A stretch of 64,000 bases of DNA, taken from NCBI RefSeq assembly GCF_951230165.1, contig NZ_CATNVB010000008.1, positions 1 through 64,000 on the forward strand. Reading direction: 5' to 3'. Within the stretch, counting starts at the first letter, position 1. The number at the start of each line of letters is the position of its first letter. The notes beneath the pieces are model-generated. The model worked only from the letters and a program-made list of their open reading frames with translations. It did no database searches and was not told the DNA's origin. Origin of the DNA: Lentilactobacillus sp. Marseille-Q4993 (lineage in GTDB: Bacteria; Bacillota; Bacilli; Lactobacillales; Lactobacillaceae). The translations under genes and the position numbers were made by a program. Of this stretch, positions 42,197 to 51,198 are shown one piece after another.

Positions 42197-42643
42197 ATGA
42201 GTGTATTAGATACTTCTGAAATTATGGATCTAATTCCTAACCGTTACCCAATCCTTTTTATGGATAAGGTTGATGAATTAAATCCAGGCGAGTCAATCGT
42301 GGTTACTAAAAACGTAACAATTAACGAAGAATTTTTCCAAGGCCATTTTCCTGGTAACCCAGTAATGCCTGGAGTTTTGATTATTGAATCGTTGGCTCAA
42401 GCTGCTTCAATTTTGATTTTGAAATCAGAAAAGTTCAAGGGTAAGACAGCTTATCTTGGTGCAATTGAAAATGCCAAGTTTAGAAAAGTTGTGCGTCCAG
42501 GTGATGTTCTAAAGCTTCATGTTGATATGGAGAAAGTTAGAACTAACATGGGAACAGTTAAGTGTGAGGTTAAGGTTGACGATAAAGTCGCTTGTTCATG
42601 TAAGTTGACATTTATCGTAGCTGATGCAGATAAGAAGTTGTAA
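42197..42643 (+). CDS. fabZ: 3-hydroxyacyl-ACP dehydratase FabZ (canonical copy)
   Basis: This 148-aa hotdog-fold enzyme dehydrates 3-hydroxyacyl-ACP in fatty acid elongation. The catalytic histidine is in FFQGHFPGNPVMPGVL and the catalytic glutamate in LIIESLAQAA. In some Lactobacillales the first dehydratase gene of this operon encodes a FabN/FabZ1 type that also isomerises the double bond and starts unsaturated fatty acid synthesis; sequence alone does not decide. AAGGAG precedes the ATG. Confidence 0.95.
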   Translation: MSVLDTSEIMDLIPNRYPILFMDKVDELNPGESIVVTKNVTINEEFFQGHFPGNPVMPGVLIIESLAQAASILILKSEKFKGKTAYLGAIENAKFRKVVRPGDVLKLHVDMEKVRTNMGTVKCEVKVDDKVACSCKLTFIVADADKKL

Positions 42644-42661
42644 TAGTTAGGGGGGCTGATC

Positions 42662-43135
42662 ATGGATCAATTACTTGATAGAGAAAACAAAAAGAATTCT
42701 GATTTCAAGCTAATTAGTGATTCAATGATTGATATCTATGACAGTATTATGCGAATTGAAGAAACTGAAATTCGTAAAAGTCGGTTTAAAGATGTCACCG
42801 CTAAGGAACTTCACTTAGTTCACGCGATTGGCCTTCACGAGCACAAGACAACTTCTGAAGTAGGCAACTACCTCAAGCTTAGTAAAGGCACGTTGACTGC
42901 TAATCTTAATACGCTTCAAAAGAAAGGATATATTCGTAGGGTTCAGAACCAAAGGGATCGGCGAATAATCAATTTGGAACTTACTGATAAGGGAAGATTG
43001 CTATTTCGGGCTCATGATGCGTTTCATCACGCACTTGTTAAACGAGTCCTGGATGATTTTTCTGATGACAGTATCGACATAATTGAGCAGGTTTTAGATA
43101 ATCTGCTGGGTTTTATTGATGAGGTATCTAAATAA
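42662..43135 (+). CDS. fabT: MarR-type fatty acid synthesis repressor FabT
   Basis: FabT (157 aa) represses fatty acid synthesis genes, with acyl-ACP as co-repressor in relatives. The winged helix is visible as LHLVHAIGLHEHKTTSEVGN and LKLSKGTLTANLNTLQKKGY with the wing RVQNQRDRRIINLELT. The gene is second in the operon behind two FabT boxes, giving negative autoregulation. Its stop overlaps the fabH start (TAATG). Confidence 0.93.
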   Translation: MDQLLDRENKKNSDFKLISDSMIDIYDSIMRIEETEIRKSRFKDVTAKELHLVHAIGLHEHKTTSEVGNYLKLSKGTLTANLNTLQKKGYIRRVQNQRDRRIINLELTDKGRLLFRAHDAFHHALVKRVLDDFSDDSIDIIEQVLDNLLGFIDEVSK

Positions 43136-44115
43136 TGAAATTTGAAAACATTTCCGTTCTTGAAACTGCTAAGGCGGTTCCAAGTAAAGTTGTTACTAAT
43201 GATGATTTAGCAACGATGATGGATACCTCTGATGAATGGATCACCCAACGAACGGGAATAAAACAACGGCACGTTGTTGACGAAGAAACGACGACAAGCT
43301 TAAGTACGGATGTTGCCAGTCAATTATTGACTAAATCGGGATTATCCGCAGATGAGATTGACTATATCATCGTGGCAACCATGTCACCAGATTTTCTCTC
43401 ACCTTCAGTTGCCGCAACGGTTCAAGGAAAAATCGGTGCCACTAAAGCAGTTGCTTTTGACTTGAGTGCGGCTTGTTCTGGCTTTTCATACGGGTTGTCG
43501 GTAGCAAGGCAAATGCTCATTGGTGATGAACCTAAAAGGGCAATTGTGATTGGTGCAGAGGTGCTATCCAAGCTCCTTGATTGGCACGATCGCAGTACCG
43601 CGGTTTTGTTTGGTGATGGAGCTGCGGGTGCACTAGTCGAGAGCGTTGAAGGTGATGGAGCAGTTCTTGGAACTGATTTGAGAACTCTTGGTGATCTTGG
43701 CAAGTACCTGACTGCCGGTCAGGTTGGCGAGAACACGCCGTTTCAAAGTGAGTCAACCGAGTTTAGTCGGTTCTTTACAATGAATGGTCGTCGGGTCTAC
43801 AACTTCGCTGTGAATAATGTCCCCCTTTCAATCGAGAGTGCGTTGGCAGATGCAAATTTAACTGTCAATGACGTTGACCATTTTGTGTTACATCAAGCAA
43901 ATATTCGCATTATTGAACGAATTGCTGACAAAATGGGGTTGCCTGAATCGAAATTCCACAGTAATATTGCTGAGTATGGAAATACGGCGGCAGCCAGTGA
44001 ACCAATCCTTCTAGATGAAAAAATCGAGGATGGAACAATCACCAGAGGCGACATTGTAGTACTATCTGGTTTTGGTGGTGGATTAACCATTGGAACTGTT
44101 GTATTAAAATACTAA
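43135..44115 (+). CDS. fabH: 3-oxoacyl-ACP synthase III FabH
   Basis: FabH (326 aa) condenses acetyl-CoA with malonyl-ACP to start fatty acid synthesis. The Cys-His-Asn triad is present: Cys114 in LSAACSGFSYG, His in VLHQANIRIIE and Asn in EYGNTAAAS. TSDEWITQRTGIKQRH is the typical N-terminal segment. It overlaps fabT by one base. Confidence 0.97.
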   Translation: MKFENISVLETAKAVPSKVVTNDDLATMMDTSDEWITQRTGIKQRHVVDEETTTSLSTDVASQLLTKSGLSADEIDYIIVATMSPDFLSPSVAATVQGKIGATKAVAFDLSAACSGFSYGLSVARQMLIGDEPKRAIVIGAEVLSKLLDWHDRSTAVLFGDGAAGALVESVEGDGAVLGTDLRTLGDLGKYLTAGQVGENTPFQSESTEFSRFFTMNGRRVYNFAVNNVPLSIESALADANLTVNDVDHFVLHQANIRIIERIADKMGLPESKFHSNIAEYGNTAAASEPILLDEKIEDGTITRGDIVVLSGFGGGLTIGTVVLKY

Positions 44116-44149
44116 TTAATTTATAAAAAATATTTGGAGGAAACAAATT

Positions 44150-44386
44150 ATGACTAAAGAAGAAGTATTCAACAAGGTAAAAGAAATCATCGTGGACCAA
44201 TTGGACGTAGAAGCAGACAAGGTTACTGAAACAACTAACTTTAAGAACGATTTGGATCTTGATAGCTTGGACATTTTTGAAGTTATCGACAAGATTGAAG
44301 ATACATACGACATCGAAATCGAAACTGATGATGGTATGGAAACTGTTGGCGAATTAGTAGATTACGTTGTTAAGAAAGCAGAATAG
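44150..44386 (+). CDS. acpP: Acyl carrier protein
   Basis: ACP (78 aa) carries growing acyl chains on a phosphopantetheine attached to Ser39 of the DLDSLDIFEVI motif. The protein is strongly acidic, as usual. TTGGAGG precedes the ATG. Placement between fabH and fabD is typical for Lactobacillales. Confidence 0.97.
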   Translation: MTKEEVFNKVKEIIVDQLDVEADKVTETTNFKNDLDLDSLDIFEVIDKIEDTYDIEIETDDGMETVGELVDYVVKKAE

Positions 44387-44398
44387 TAGGTAAATAAG

Positions 44399-45307
44399 TT
44401 GAAATTAGGATTTCTTTTTAGTGGTCAAGGTAGCCAGTTTAAAGAAATGGGACAAGACCTTTACCAAACCGAACCAATCTACAAACAAACTGTTGACGAG
44501 GCATCTACTGTCCTCGGAATAGATCTAACAAATGCCGATGTGTTTGATGATCCTGACAACGTTCAAGTTGCCATTGTGACCATGAGCACTGGAATCAACC
44601 GGATTTTGGCCACAGAGATTGGTCAACCAGTTGGTGCTACTGGCTTGAGTTTAGGTGAATACAGTGCCTTAGTTGCTGCCGGAGCCCTTGATTTGGAAAC
44701 AGCATTACCATTAGTGGCTGACCGAACTCGGTACATGGCAGAAGCTGGTGCCCAAAATCCAGGTAAAATGGCTGCCGTTATGAAGGCTGCCCCTGAAGTT
44801 TTGGAACAGGCGATTGATGAAGGCTCAAAACACGGTAAGGTTTATCCGGCTAATTACAACACTGCGAGTCAAGTTGTTATTGGTGGCGATGCTGATGGTG
44901 TCGCTGCCGCAAGTGAATATCTAAAGAGTAATGGGGTAAAGCGGGTCGTGCCACTTAATGTGGCGGTGGCTTCGCATACCCCATTAATGCAATTGGCATC
45001 TGAAAAGCTAAATGATCGACTTAAGACCGTAACTTTTTCAGAACCAAACTACCCAGTAATCAGTAACACTACTGCTGACCGGTTTGAAGCATCAGATATT
45101 CCATCAACGTTGACTAAGCAGTTAGTTAGCCCAACCCATTTTGATCAGTGTGCTGAAAAACTCGCGAGTCTTTCAGTTGACACGTTTGTTGAAATTGGCC
45201 CAGGTGCCACATTAACCAAATTAGTCAAAAAAAGCATTAAGGGTGTTGAAACCTATCACGTTGATAGTGTTGAAACCCTTGCTGAACTAAGAGAAAAATT
45301 GGGGTAA
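44399..45307 (+). CDS. fabD: Malonyl-CoA:ACP transacylase FabD
   Basis: FabD (302 aa) transfers malonyl groups from CoA to ACP. FLFSGQGSQFKEMGQDLY opens the protein, the nucleophilic serine is in GLSLGEYSALVAAG (Leu in place of the frequent His before it, as also seen in other lactic acid bacteria), and the catalytic His is in VASHTPLM. Start is TTG at 44399; the ribosome binding site (AGGTAA) is modest. Confidence 0.95.
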   Translation: MKLGFLFSGQGSQFKEMGQDLYQTEPIYKQTVDEASTVLGIDLTNADVFDDPDNVQVAIVTMSTGINRILATEIGQPVGATGLSLGEYSALVAAGALDLETALPLVADRTRYMAEAGAQNPGKMAAVMKAAPEVLEQAIDEGSKHGKVYPANYNTASQVVIGGDADGVAAASEYLKSNGVKRVVPLNVAVASHTPLMQLASEKLNDRLKTVTFSEPNYPVISNTTADRFEASDIPSTLTKQLVSPTHFDQCAEKLASLSVDTFVEIGPGATLTKLVKKSIKGVETYHVDSVETLAELREKLG

Positions 45308-45313
45308 TAATTA

Positions 45314-46045
45314 ATGGCAGAAGAAGCAAAAATTGCGTTAGTAACTGGTGCCGCCAAGGGAATTGGTTTGGCAACTGCAAAAAAGTTGAGCGATGAAGGT
45401 TATCAGGTAACAATCAACGTTCATTCTGATTTGAGTGATGATCAAAAGACAGCTCTTGAAAAAGAGGGTTACTCATTTGATGTTCTTAAGGGTGATGTTG
45501 CTAGTGATGATGACGCTAAGCAAATGATTGATTCCGTTGTTGAAAAGCACGGTCAAATTGATTTGCTAGTTAACAATGCTGGTATTACCCGTGATAAATT
45601 ACTAACTAGAATTAAAGAAGAAGATTTCAAGGCAGTGTTAGACACTAACTTGGTTGGAACCTTTAACATGACCAAATACGCTATGAAGTACATGCAAAAG
45701 AAGCGGACTGGTTCAATCGTCAACCTTGCAAGTATTTCTGGAACCCATGGAAATATTGGGCAGGCCAATTATTCAGCCAGTAAAGCTGGAGTTGTTGGTC
45801 TAACCAAGACGGCTGCCCGTGAAGGTGCATTAAGAAACATTCGGGTCAATGCAATTGCCCCAGGAATGGTTCGGACTGATATGGTTGATGCCATGAGTGA
45901 AAAGCGCCAACAAGAATTTGCTGATACAATTCCGCTTAAGCGGTTTGGTGACGTGGCTGAAATTGCCGAAACGGTTGCTTTTCTTGCAAAGAATGAGTAC
46001 ATCACTGGTCAAGTGATTACTGTTGATGGCGGATTAACGATTTAA
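45314..46045 (+). CDS. fabG: 3-oxoacyl-ACP reductase FabG
   Basis: FabG (243 aa) reduces 3-oxoacyl-ACP with NADPH. It is a short-chain dehydrogenase: cofactor motif VTGAAKGIGLATAKK, NNAGITRD, catalytic Ser in NLASISGTHGN and the YSASKAG Tyr-Lys pair. The tail VITVDGGLTI is typical. It follows fabD by 6 nt. Confidence 0.97.
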   Translation: MAEEAKIALVTGAAKGIGLATAKKLSDEGYQVTINVHSDLSDDQKTALEKEGYSFDVLKGDVASDDDAKQMIDSVVEKHGQIDLLVNNAGITRDKLLTRIKEEDFKAVLDTNLVGTFNMTKYAMKYMQKKRTGSIVNLASISGTHGNIGQANYSASKAGVVGLTKTAAREGALRNIRVNAIAPGMVRTDMVDAMSEKRQQEFADTIPLKRFGDVAEIAETVAFLAKNEYITGQVITVDGGLTI

Positions 46046-46061
46046 TTTAAGGAGTAAGTCT

Positions 46062-47291
46062 ATGAATAGAGTTGTAGTTACAGGTATGGGGGCAGTTACT
46101 CCATTAGGAAACGATGTTGACACATATTTAACTAACTTGTTTGGCTCCAAGCTTGGAATTAGTCCAATTACTAAGTTTGATGCTACTGAGACAGGAATTA
46201 CAGTTGCTGGTGAAGTAAAAGATTTTGATGCCACTGTTCGTTTGGACAAAAAGGCATCAAAGCGAAATGATTTATTCAGTAACTACGCCGTATACTCTGC
46301 GAAGGAAGCTATGGAAATGGCTAACTTTAAAGATGGTGAGTTGGATCCTTATAGCCTTGGCGTTATTTACGGTTCAGGGATTGGTGGATTAACCACGATT
46401 GAAGAACAAGTTATTAAGATGCACGACAAGGGACCTCGTCGGGTTTCACCTTTGTTTGTACCAAACTCAATCGTTAATATGGCGGCCGGTAACATCGCCA
46501 TTGAATTTGGCGCATTAAACACCAGCCAGGCAGTGGTTACCGCATGTTCATCAGCTACTAATGCCATTGGTAACGCGTTTGAATACATCAAGATGGGTAA
46601 AGCGGACGTTATGATCACTGGTGGAACCGAAGCTTCTGTTAACGAAATTGGAATTGCTGGTTTCGCTGCCCTTACTGCTTTATCGAAGAGTGAGAATCCA
46701 GAGGATGCTTCCATTCCGTTTGATAAGGACCGTCATGGTTTTGTACTAGGCGAGGGAGCTGCTACGCTTATTCTCGAAAGTTACGACCATGCGATTGCTC
46801 GTGGTGCTAACATTCTTGGCGAAGTGGTTGGATACGGAACTACTAGTGACGCATACCACATGACTGCTCCGGATCCAGAAGGTAAGGGAGCCGTTAGAGC
46901 AATGCAACAGGCCATTGATGAAGCTGGAATTGATGCTAAGGATGTTGATTACATCAATGCCCACGGTACTAGTACTAAGGCCAATGATAGTGCCGAAGCT
47001 AAGGCAATTAGCCAAGTGTTCAAGGATAATGACCACGTTAAGGTAAGTAGTACTAAGTCAATGACTGGTCATTTACTGGGTGCTGCCGGTGCAATCGAAG
47101 CCGTTGCTTCTATCGCCGCAATTAACAAGAATCAGATGCCAGTTAATATTGGCGTTAAGAATCAAGACGAAGAATGCCCAGTTGACCTTGTAACAGAGGA
47201 AAACAAGAATGCCCAAGTTAACGTTGCAATTAGCAACTCTTTCGGCTTTGGAGGGCATAACGCCGTAGTTGCATTTAAGGGAGTGGACTAG
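46062..47291 (+). CDS. fabF: 3-oxoacyl-ACP synthase II FabF
   Basis: FabF (409 aa) elongates acyl-ACP by condensation with malonyl-ACP. The Cys-His-His triad is present: Cys162 in VVTACSSATNAIG, His in INAHGTSTKANDS and His in KSMTGHLLGAAGA. It begins MNRVVVTGMGAVTPLGNDVD. No FabB-type second copy lies in the operon. Confidence 0.97.
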   Translation: MNRVVVTGMGAVTPLGNDVDTYLTNLFGSKLGISPITKFDATETGITVAGEVKDFDATVRLDKKASKRNDLFSNYAVYSAKEAMEMANFKDGELDPYSLGVIYGSGIGGLTTIEEQVIKMHDKGPRRVSPLFVPNSIVNMAAGNIAIEFGALNTSQAVVTACSSATNAIGNAFEYIKMGKADVMITGGTEASVNEIGIAGFAALTALSKSENPEDASIPFDKDRHGFVLGEGAATLILESYDHAIARGANILGEVVGYGTTSDAYHMTAPDPEGKGAVRAMQQAIDEAGIDAKDVDYINAHGTSTKANDSAEAKAISQVFKDNDHVKVSSTKSMTGHLLGAAGAIEAVASIAAINKNQMPVNIGVKNQDEECPVDLVTEENKNAQVNVAISNSFGFGGHNAVVAFKGVD

Positions 47292-47293
47292 GA

Positions 47294-47773
47294 ATGGATG
47301 AGAAGGAGATTGAACGATTACTAGATAAATTTGATAAATCATCTTTGCTGGACTTCAAGTTAGTTCAGGATGATTTTCAGTTGAATCTTAGTAAACGGGA
47401 ACAGGAGGCTCAGATTGTTCAGGCCCCTGTTGCCCAAAACAATCAAGCTGAATCCACCACAGTTTCAAACGAAGCACCAGCTAACGAGGCGGTTTCTACA
47501 TCAGATACCACTAACCAACCTGTGGTTAATGATAATCTAACTGATATCAAAGCACCGCTAGTTGGGGTTGTCTACTTTGCTGCCAGTCCTGATAAGCCAC
47601 CTTACAAAAAGGTTGGTGACCACGTTGCTAAAGGTGACGTGGTTTGTGTGATTGAGGCAATGAAGATGATCAATGAAGTTAAGAGTGACGTCGACGGGAC
47701 CATTAGAGAAGTGCTTCCCGAAGACGGATCGATGGTTGAATTTGACCAACCAATCTTTAGAGTGGAGGAATAG
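47294..47773 (+). CDS. accB: Biotin carboxyl carrier protein AccB
   Basis: AccB (159 aa) carries the biotin of acetyl-CoA carboxylase. An N-terminal helix is followed by a Gln/Thr/Asn-rich linker (about residues 35-80) and a biotinyl domain with Lys124 in VIEAMKMINEVKSD. The thumb loop is partly visible in ASPDKPPYKKVGD. It lies 2 nt after fabF and 2 nt before the second dehydratase gene. Confidence 0.96.
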   Translation: MDEKEIERLLDKFDKSSLLDFKLVQDDFQLNLSKREQEAQIVQAPVAQNNQAESTTVSNEAPANEAVSTSDTTNQPVVNDNLTDIKAPLVGVVYFAASPDKPPYKKVGDHVAKGDVVCVIEAMKMINEVKSDVDGTIREVLPEDGSMVEFDQPIFRVEE

Positions 47774-47775
47774 CA

Positions 47776-48192
47776 ATGGATTTAAACGTACAGGATGTTA
47801 TTCCTCAACGATATCCATTTCAAATGATTGATTACTTTAACGAAGTCGTTCCTGGCAAACGGGCTACGGCAACCAAGTTAGTAACAATCAATGAATGGTT
47901 CTTTACTAATCAAACGGGAAAGGATTTGACGATTCCCCGTCCAATCTTGATTGAGTCAATCGCCCAAACTGGCGTTGCGGCAATTTTAAGTATGGATGAG
48001 TATAAAGGTAAAAATGTATTTTTCGGTGGAATTAGATCAGCAACTTTTAAGGATGACTTTCGTCCGGGTGATAAGTTGGTTATGTCCGTGGAACTAGTTA
48101 AGCTCAAGCTAAACGTTGGGGTTGGTCACGGTGAAATTTCCCGCGACGGTGAGGTTATTACCGAGGCAGATTTAGTATTTGCCATTGAGTAA
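47776..48192 (+). CDS. FabZ-like protein lacking the catalytic histidine
   Basis: This 138-aa hotdog protein is a paralogue of the dehydratase at 42197. It starts MDLNVQDVIPQRYPFQMIDY and keeps the glutamate region LIESIAQTGVAAIL (Glu60), but the usual GHFPGxPxxPG loop is replaced by TNQTGKDLTIPRP, so no histidine is present at the active site. Such a copy between accB and accC is common in lactobacilli. It may be a structural partner, a binding protein, or a dehydratase using another residue. Annotating it as an active FabZ would be unsafe. Confidence 0.85.
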   Translation: MDLNVQDVIPQRYPFQMIDYFNEVVPGKRATATKLVTINEWFFTNQTGKDLTIPRPILIESIAQTGVAAILSMDEYKGKNVFFGGIRSATFKDDFRPGDKLVMSVELVKLKLNVGVGHGEISRDGEVITEADLVFAIE

Positions 48193-48211
48193 TCCAATTG
48201 AGGTGATTTAA

Positions 48212-49585
48212 ATGTTCAAGAAAGTATTAATTGCAAATCGGGGCGAGATTGCGGTTCAAATCATTCGGGCGCTTCATGATATGGATATTACTGCCGTTGC
48301 GGTTTACTCAAGTGCTGATAAGGACAGTTTGTTCGTTTCATTAGCTGATGAAGCAATTTGTATCGGTGGTCCGCAACCTAGTGATTCCTACCTAAATATG
48401 GCGGAAATCATCAGTGCTGCCAGTTTAACTGGGTGTGAGGCCATTCACCCCGGCTATGGTTTTTTATCTGAAAACGAAGAGTTTGCTGCATTGTGTGAGC
48501 AGTGTCATATTAAGTTCATTGGCCCTGATTCAGACATCATTTCTTTGATGGGTGATAAGGCTAATGCTAGGGATGCAATGAAGAAATATGGCGTCCCAGT
48601 AATTCCTGGTAGTGAAGGGGTCGTCAATCAAGTTAGTGACGCGAAGCAAATCGCTGATGAGATTGGTTATCCGGTCTTGCTTAAATCTGCAGCTGGTGGT
48701 GGTGGTAAGGGAATTCGAGAAATTGATGAACCAAGTCAACTAGAAGCAGCGTTCTTGGCAACTCAGCAGGAAGCTAGAATTTCGTACGGCGATGACAGTA
48801 TCTATGTTGAAAAACTATTGCGGGATGCTAAGCATATCGAGATGCAGGTGATTGCTGATAACAGTGGTCACGTGGTCTACCTTCCTGAACGGGATTGTTC
48901 ACTTCAACGAAGTCATCAGAAAGTAATCGAGGAGAGTCCTTCGATTCTAATCTCTGAGTCAGAACGGAAAGAATTGGGGAATATTGTTGCTACAGCTACT
49001 TCAAAATTGGGTTATACCAACACGGGAACTTACGAGTTCTTAATGGATAACGACCATCATTTCTACTTTATGGAAATGAATACTCGGTTACAGGTTGAGC
49101 ACACAGTTACTGAGGAAGTGACTGGCCTCGAACTAATTAAGGCTCAGATTTTGGTTGCTGCTGGTGAAGATTTACCATTTACTCAAGCGGATGCCGCCGT
49201 TAAGGGGCATGCACTTGAATGTCGGTTGAATGCTGAAGATCCTTATCACGGGTTTGCTCCTCGGCCTGGCAAAATTAATCACCTATACTTCCCTGTCGGA
49301 ACGATGGGGGTTCGATTTGATTCAGGAATCATTGCTGGTAGTTTTATTTCGCCATACTATGATTCAATGATTGCCAAGGTTATCGTTCACATGAATGATC
49401 GAGATGTCGCAATCACTAAGATGAAGCGAGTTTTAAGTGAACTTGAAATTGGCGGCGTTACAACTAATCAGGATTTCTTGAACGAAATTCTCCAAAGTGA
49501 TGGATTCAAGGAAGCCTCTTATAACACTAATTACATTGAACAAGTGATTTTGGCAGATCGGAGGGTTTTAGATGGAGCCAAGTAA
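48212..49585 (+). CDS. accC: Biotin carboxylase AccC
   Basis: AccC (457 aa) carboxylates biotin on AccB with ATP and bicarbonate. Motifs are KVLIANRGEIAVQIIRA, HPGYGFLSEN, the ATP-grasp loop LKSAAGGGGKGIREI and the active-site segment MEMNTRLQVEHTVTE. Its last 14 bases overlap accD, implying coupling. Confidence 0.97.
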   Translation: MFKKVLIANRGEIAVQIIRALHDMDITAVAVYSSADKDSLFVSLADEAICIGGPQPSDSYLNMAEIISAASLTGCEAIHPGYGFLSENEEFAALCEQCHIKFIGPDSDIISLMGDKANARDAMKKYGVPVIPGSEGVVNQVSDAKQIADEIGYPVLLKSAAGGGGKGIREIDEPSQLEAAFLATQQEARISYGDDSIYVEKLLRDAKHIEMQVIADNSGHVVYLPERDCSLQRSHQKVIEESPSILISESERKELGNIVATATSKLGYTNTGTYEFLMDNDHHFYFMEMNTRLQVEHTVTEEVTGLELIKAQILVAAGEDLPFTQADAAVKGHALECRLNAEDPYHGFAPRPGKINHLYFPVGTMGVRFDSGIIAGSFISPYYDSMIAKVIVHMNDRDVAITKMKRVLSELEIGGVTTNQDFLNEILQSDGFKEASYNTNYIEQVILADRRVLDGAK

Positions 49586-50396
49586 ATTTCATACTCCAAG
49601 CACTGATTTGCTGAAAAAGCGAATGAGTGACTTGCCCGATAATCTTTTAAAAGAATGCCCAGTTTGCCATAAAGTGTTTTTTAGCAATAAGATGGGTGAT
49701 TTGCATACGTGTCCAAATTGTGGCTACGGTTTTCGTATCACAGCAAAACGCCGGGCTTCAATTACGTTTGATAAATTTGAAGAAATCGATGCTGAGATTA
49801 CGATTCCAGACCGATACCAAGATATTAAGTACCGCCAAAAAATTGCTAAGGCCGAAAAAATCACTGGGATTAAGGAAAGTGTCCTAACTGGACCGGCAAC
49901 TATCGACGATGTTGATTTTGCTGCTGGAATCATGGATCCATATTTTATTATGGGTAGTTTAGGCACTTCAACCGGAGAAAAGATTTCTCGGTTGTTCAAA
50001 CGAGCAACGAAGGAATCCTTACCTGTTGTCATGTTTACGGCTTCTGGTGGGGCTAGAATGCAAGAGGGAATTCATTCTCTAATGCAAATGGCAAAGGTAT
50101 CTTCCGCGGTTAGCGAACACGCTAATGCGGGGCTCCTATATATCGTTGTTTTATGTGACCCTACTACCGGTGGGGTTACGGCAAGTTTCGCCATGGACGG
50201 CGATATTATTTTGGCTGAACCGCATGCATTGGTTGGGTTTGCTGGTCGGCGAGTTATTGAACAGACTATCAACCAAAAGCCACCCGTAGATTTTCAGCGG
50301 GCGGAAACAGTATTAGAGCACGGTTTCATTGATTCGATCGTTGCTCGTGCCGATATGAAGAAGACTTTGTACCGACTATTAAAGCTTCACCAGTAA
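49572..50396 (+). CDS. accD: Acetyl-CoA carboxylase carboxyltransferase subunit beta
   Basis: AccD (274 aa) with AccA transfers the carboxyl group from biotin to acetyl-CoA. A four-cysteine zinc ribbon (CPVCHKVFFSNKMG, then TCPNCGYGF) is at residues about 26-50, and the crotonase-like core has FTASGGARMQEG and DPTTGGVTASFAM. It starts inside accC and is followed by accA after 12 nt. Confidence 0.97.
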   Translation: MEPSKFHTPSTDLLKKRMSDLPDNLLKECPVCHKVFFSNKMGDLHTCPNCGYGFRITAKRRASITFDKFEEIDAEITIPDRYQDIKYRQKIAKAEKITGIKESVLTGPATIDDVDFAAGIMDPYFIMGSLGTSTGEKISRLFKRATKESLPVVMFTASGGARMQEGIHSLMQMAKVSSAVSEHANAGLLYIVVLCDPTTGGVTASFAMDGDIILAEPHALVGFAGRRVIEQTINQKPPVDFQRAETVLEHGFIDSIVARADMKKTLYRLLKLHQ

Positions 50397-50408
50397 AGGG
50401 AGATCAAC

Positions 50409-51179
50409 ATGGTTAAAAATACAGCATATGAAAAGGTTAAGGCAGCTCGTGATCAAGGAAAAATTCTAACGACTGATTTAGTTCATCAGTTGGTGGATGG
50501 CTTTTTTGAGTTGCATGGTGACCGACTTGACGCTGATGATCATGCAGTGATAGCTGGTATTGGTTATCTTAAAAATCAACCAGTCACAGTTGTTGGAATT
50601 TCCAAAGGAAACGACACAGAGTCAAATATTGACCGCCATTTTGGTAGTGCCACTCCATTTGGGTACCGAAAGGCTCTTCGGGTTATGCATCAGGCGGAGA
50701 AGTTTAACCGTCCTGTTTTAGCTATTATAAATACCCCTGGTGCATTTCCAGACGTTGAGTCGGAATACCATGGCCAAGGATCAGCGGTTGCCCAAAGTAT
50801 TTTGGAAGGTCTTCAATTAAAAGTCCCTTACATTAGCATTATTATCGGTGAGGGCGGTAGCGGTGGTGCGCTTGCATTAGCTAGCGGTGATGAAGTATAT
50901 ATGTTTGAAGACAGTATTTATTCAGTCTTGTCACCAGAAGGATATGCAAGTATCATGTGGAAGGACTCTAAAAAAGTTCCACAAGCTGCTGAGGAGCTAG
51001 GATTAACTCCCCAAAGTCTTCTTAAGGAAGAAATAATCGACGGAATTTTGCCGGAGGTTAAGGATGAAAGTGATGTTGCTAATCTCCGTGAATTCTTAAG
51101 TAGTCGATTTAGTGAGCTAAAAAAAATAACCGTAACTGATTTATTAGCAAAGAGACAGTTACGATACGAGAAATTCTAA
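50409..51179 (+). CDS. accA: Acetyl-CoA carboxylase carboxyltransferase subunit alpha
   Basis: AccA (256 aa) is the partner of AccD. It shows FFELHGDRLDADDHAVIAGI, KALRVMHQAEKFNRPVLAII, NTPGAFPDVESEYHGQG and IGEGGSGGALALA, the oxyanion-hole region. It is shorter at the N-terminus than enterobacterial AccA, as usual in lactobacilli. AAAGGGAG precedes the ATG. Confidence 0.96.
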   Translation: MVKNTAYEKVKAARDQGKILTTDLVHQLVDGFFELHGDRLDADDHAVIAGIGYLKNQPVTVVGISKGNDTESNIDRHFGSATPFGYRKALRVMHQAEKFNRPVLAIINTPGAFPDVESEYHGQGSAVAQSILEGLQLKVPYISIIIGEGGSGGALALASGDEVYMFEDSIYSVLSPEGYASIMWKDSKKVPQAAEELGLTPQSLLKEEIIDGILPEVKDESDVANLREFLSSRFSELKKITVTDLLAKRQLRYEKF

Positions 51180-51198
51180 TTCTTAGGAGGATGAATAA

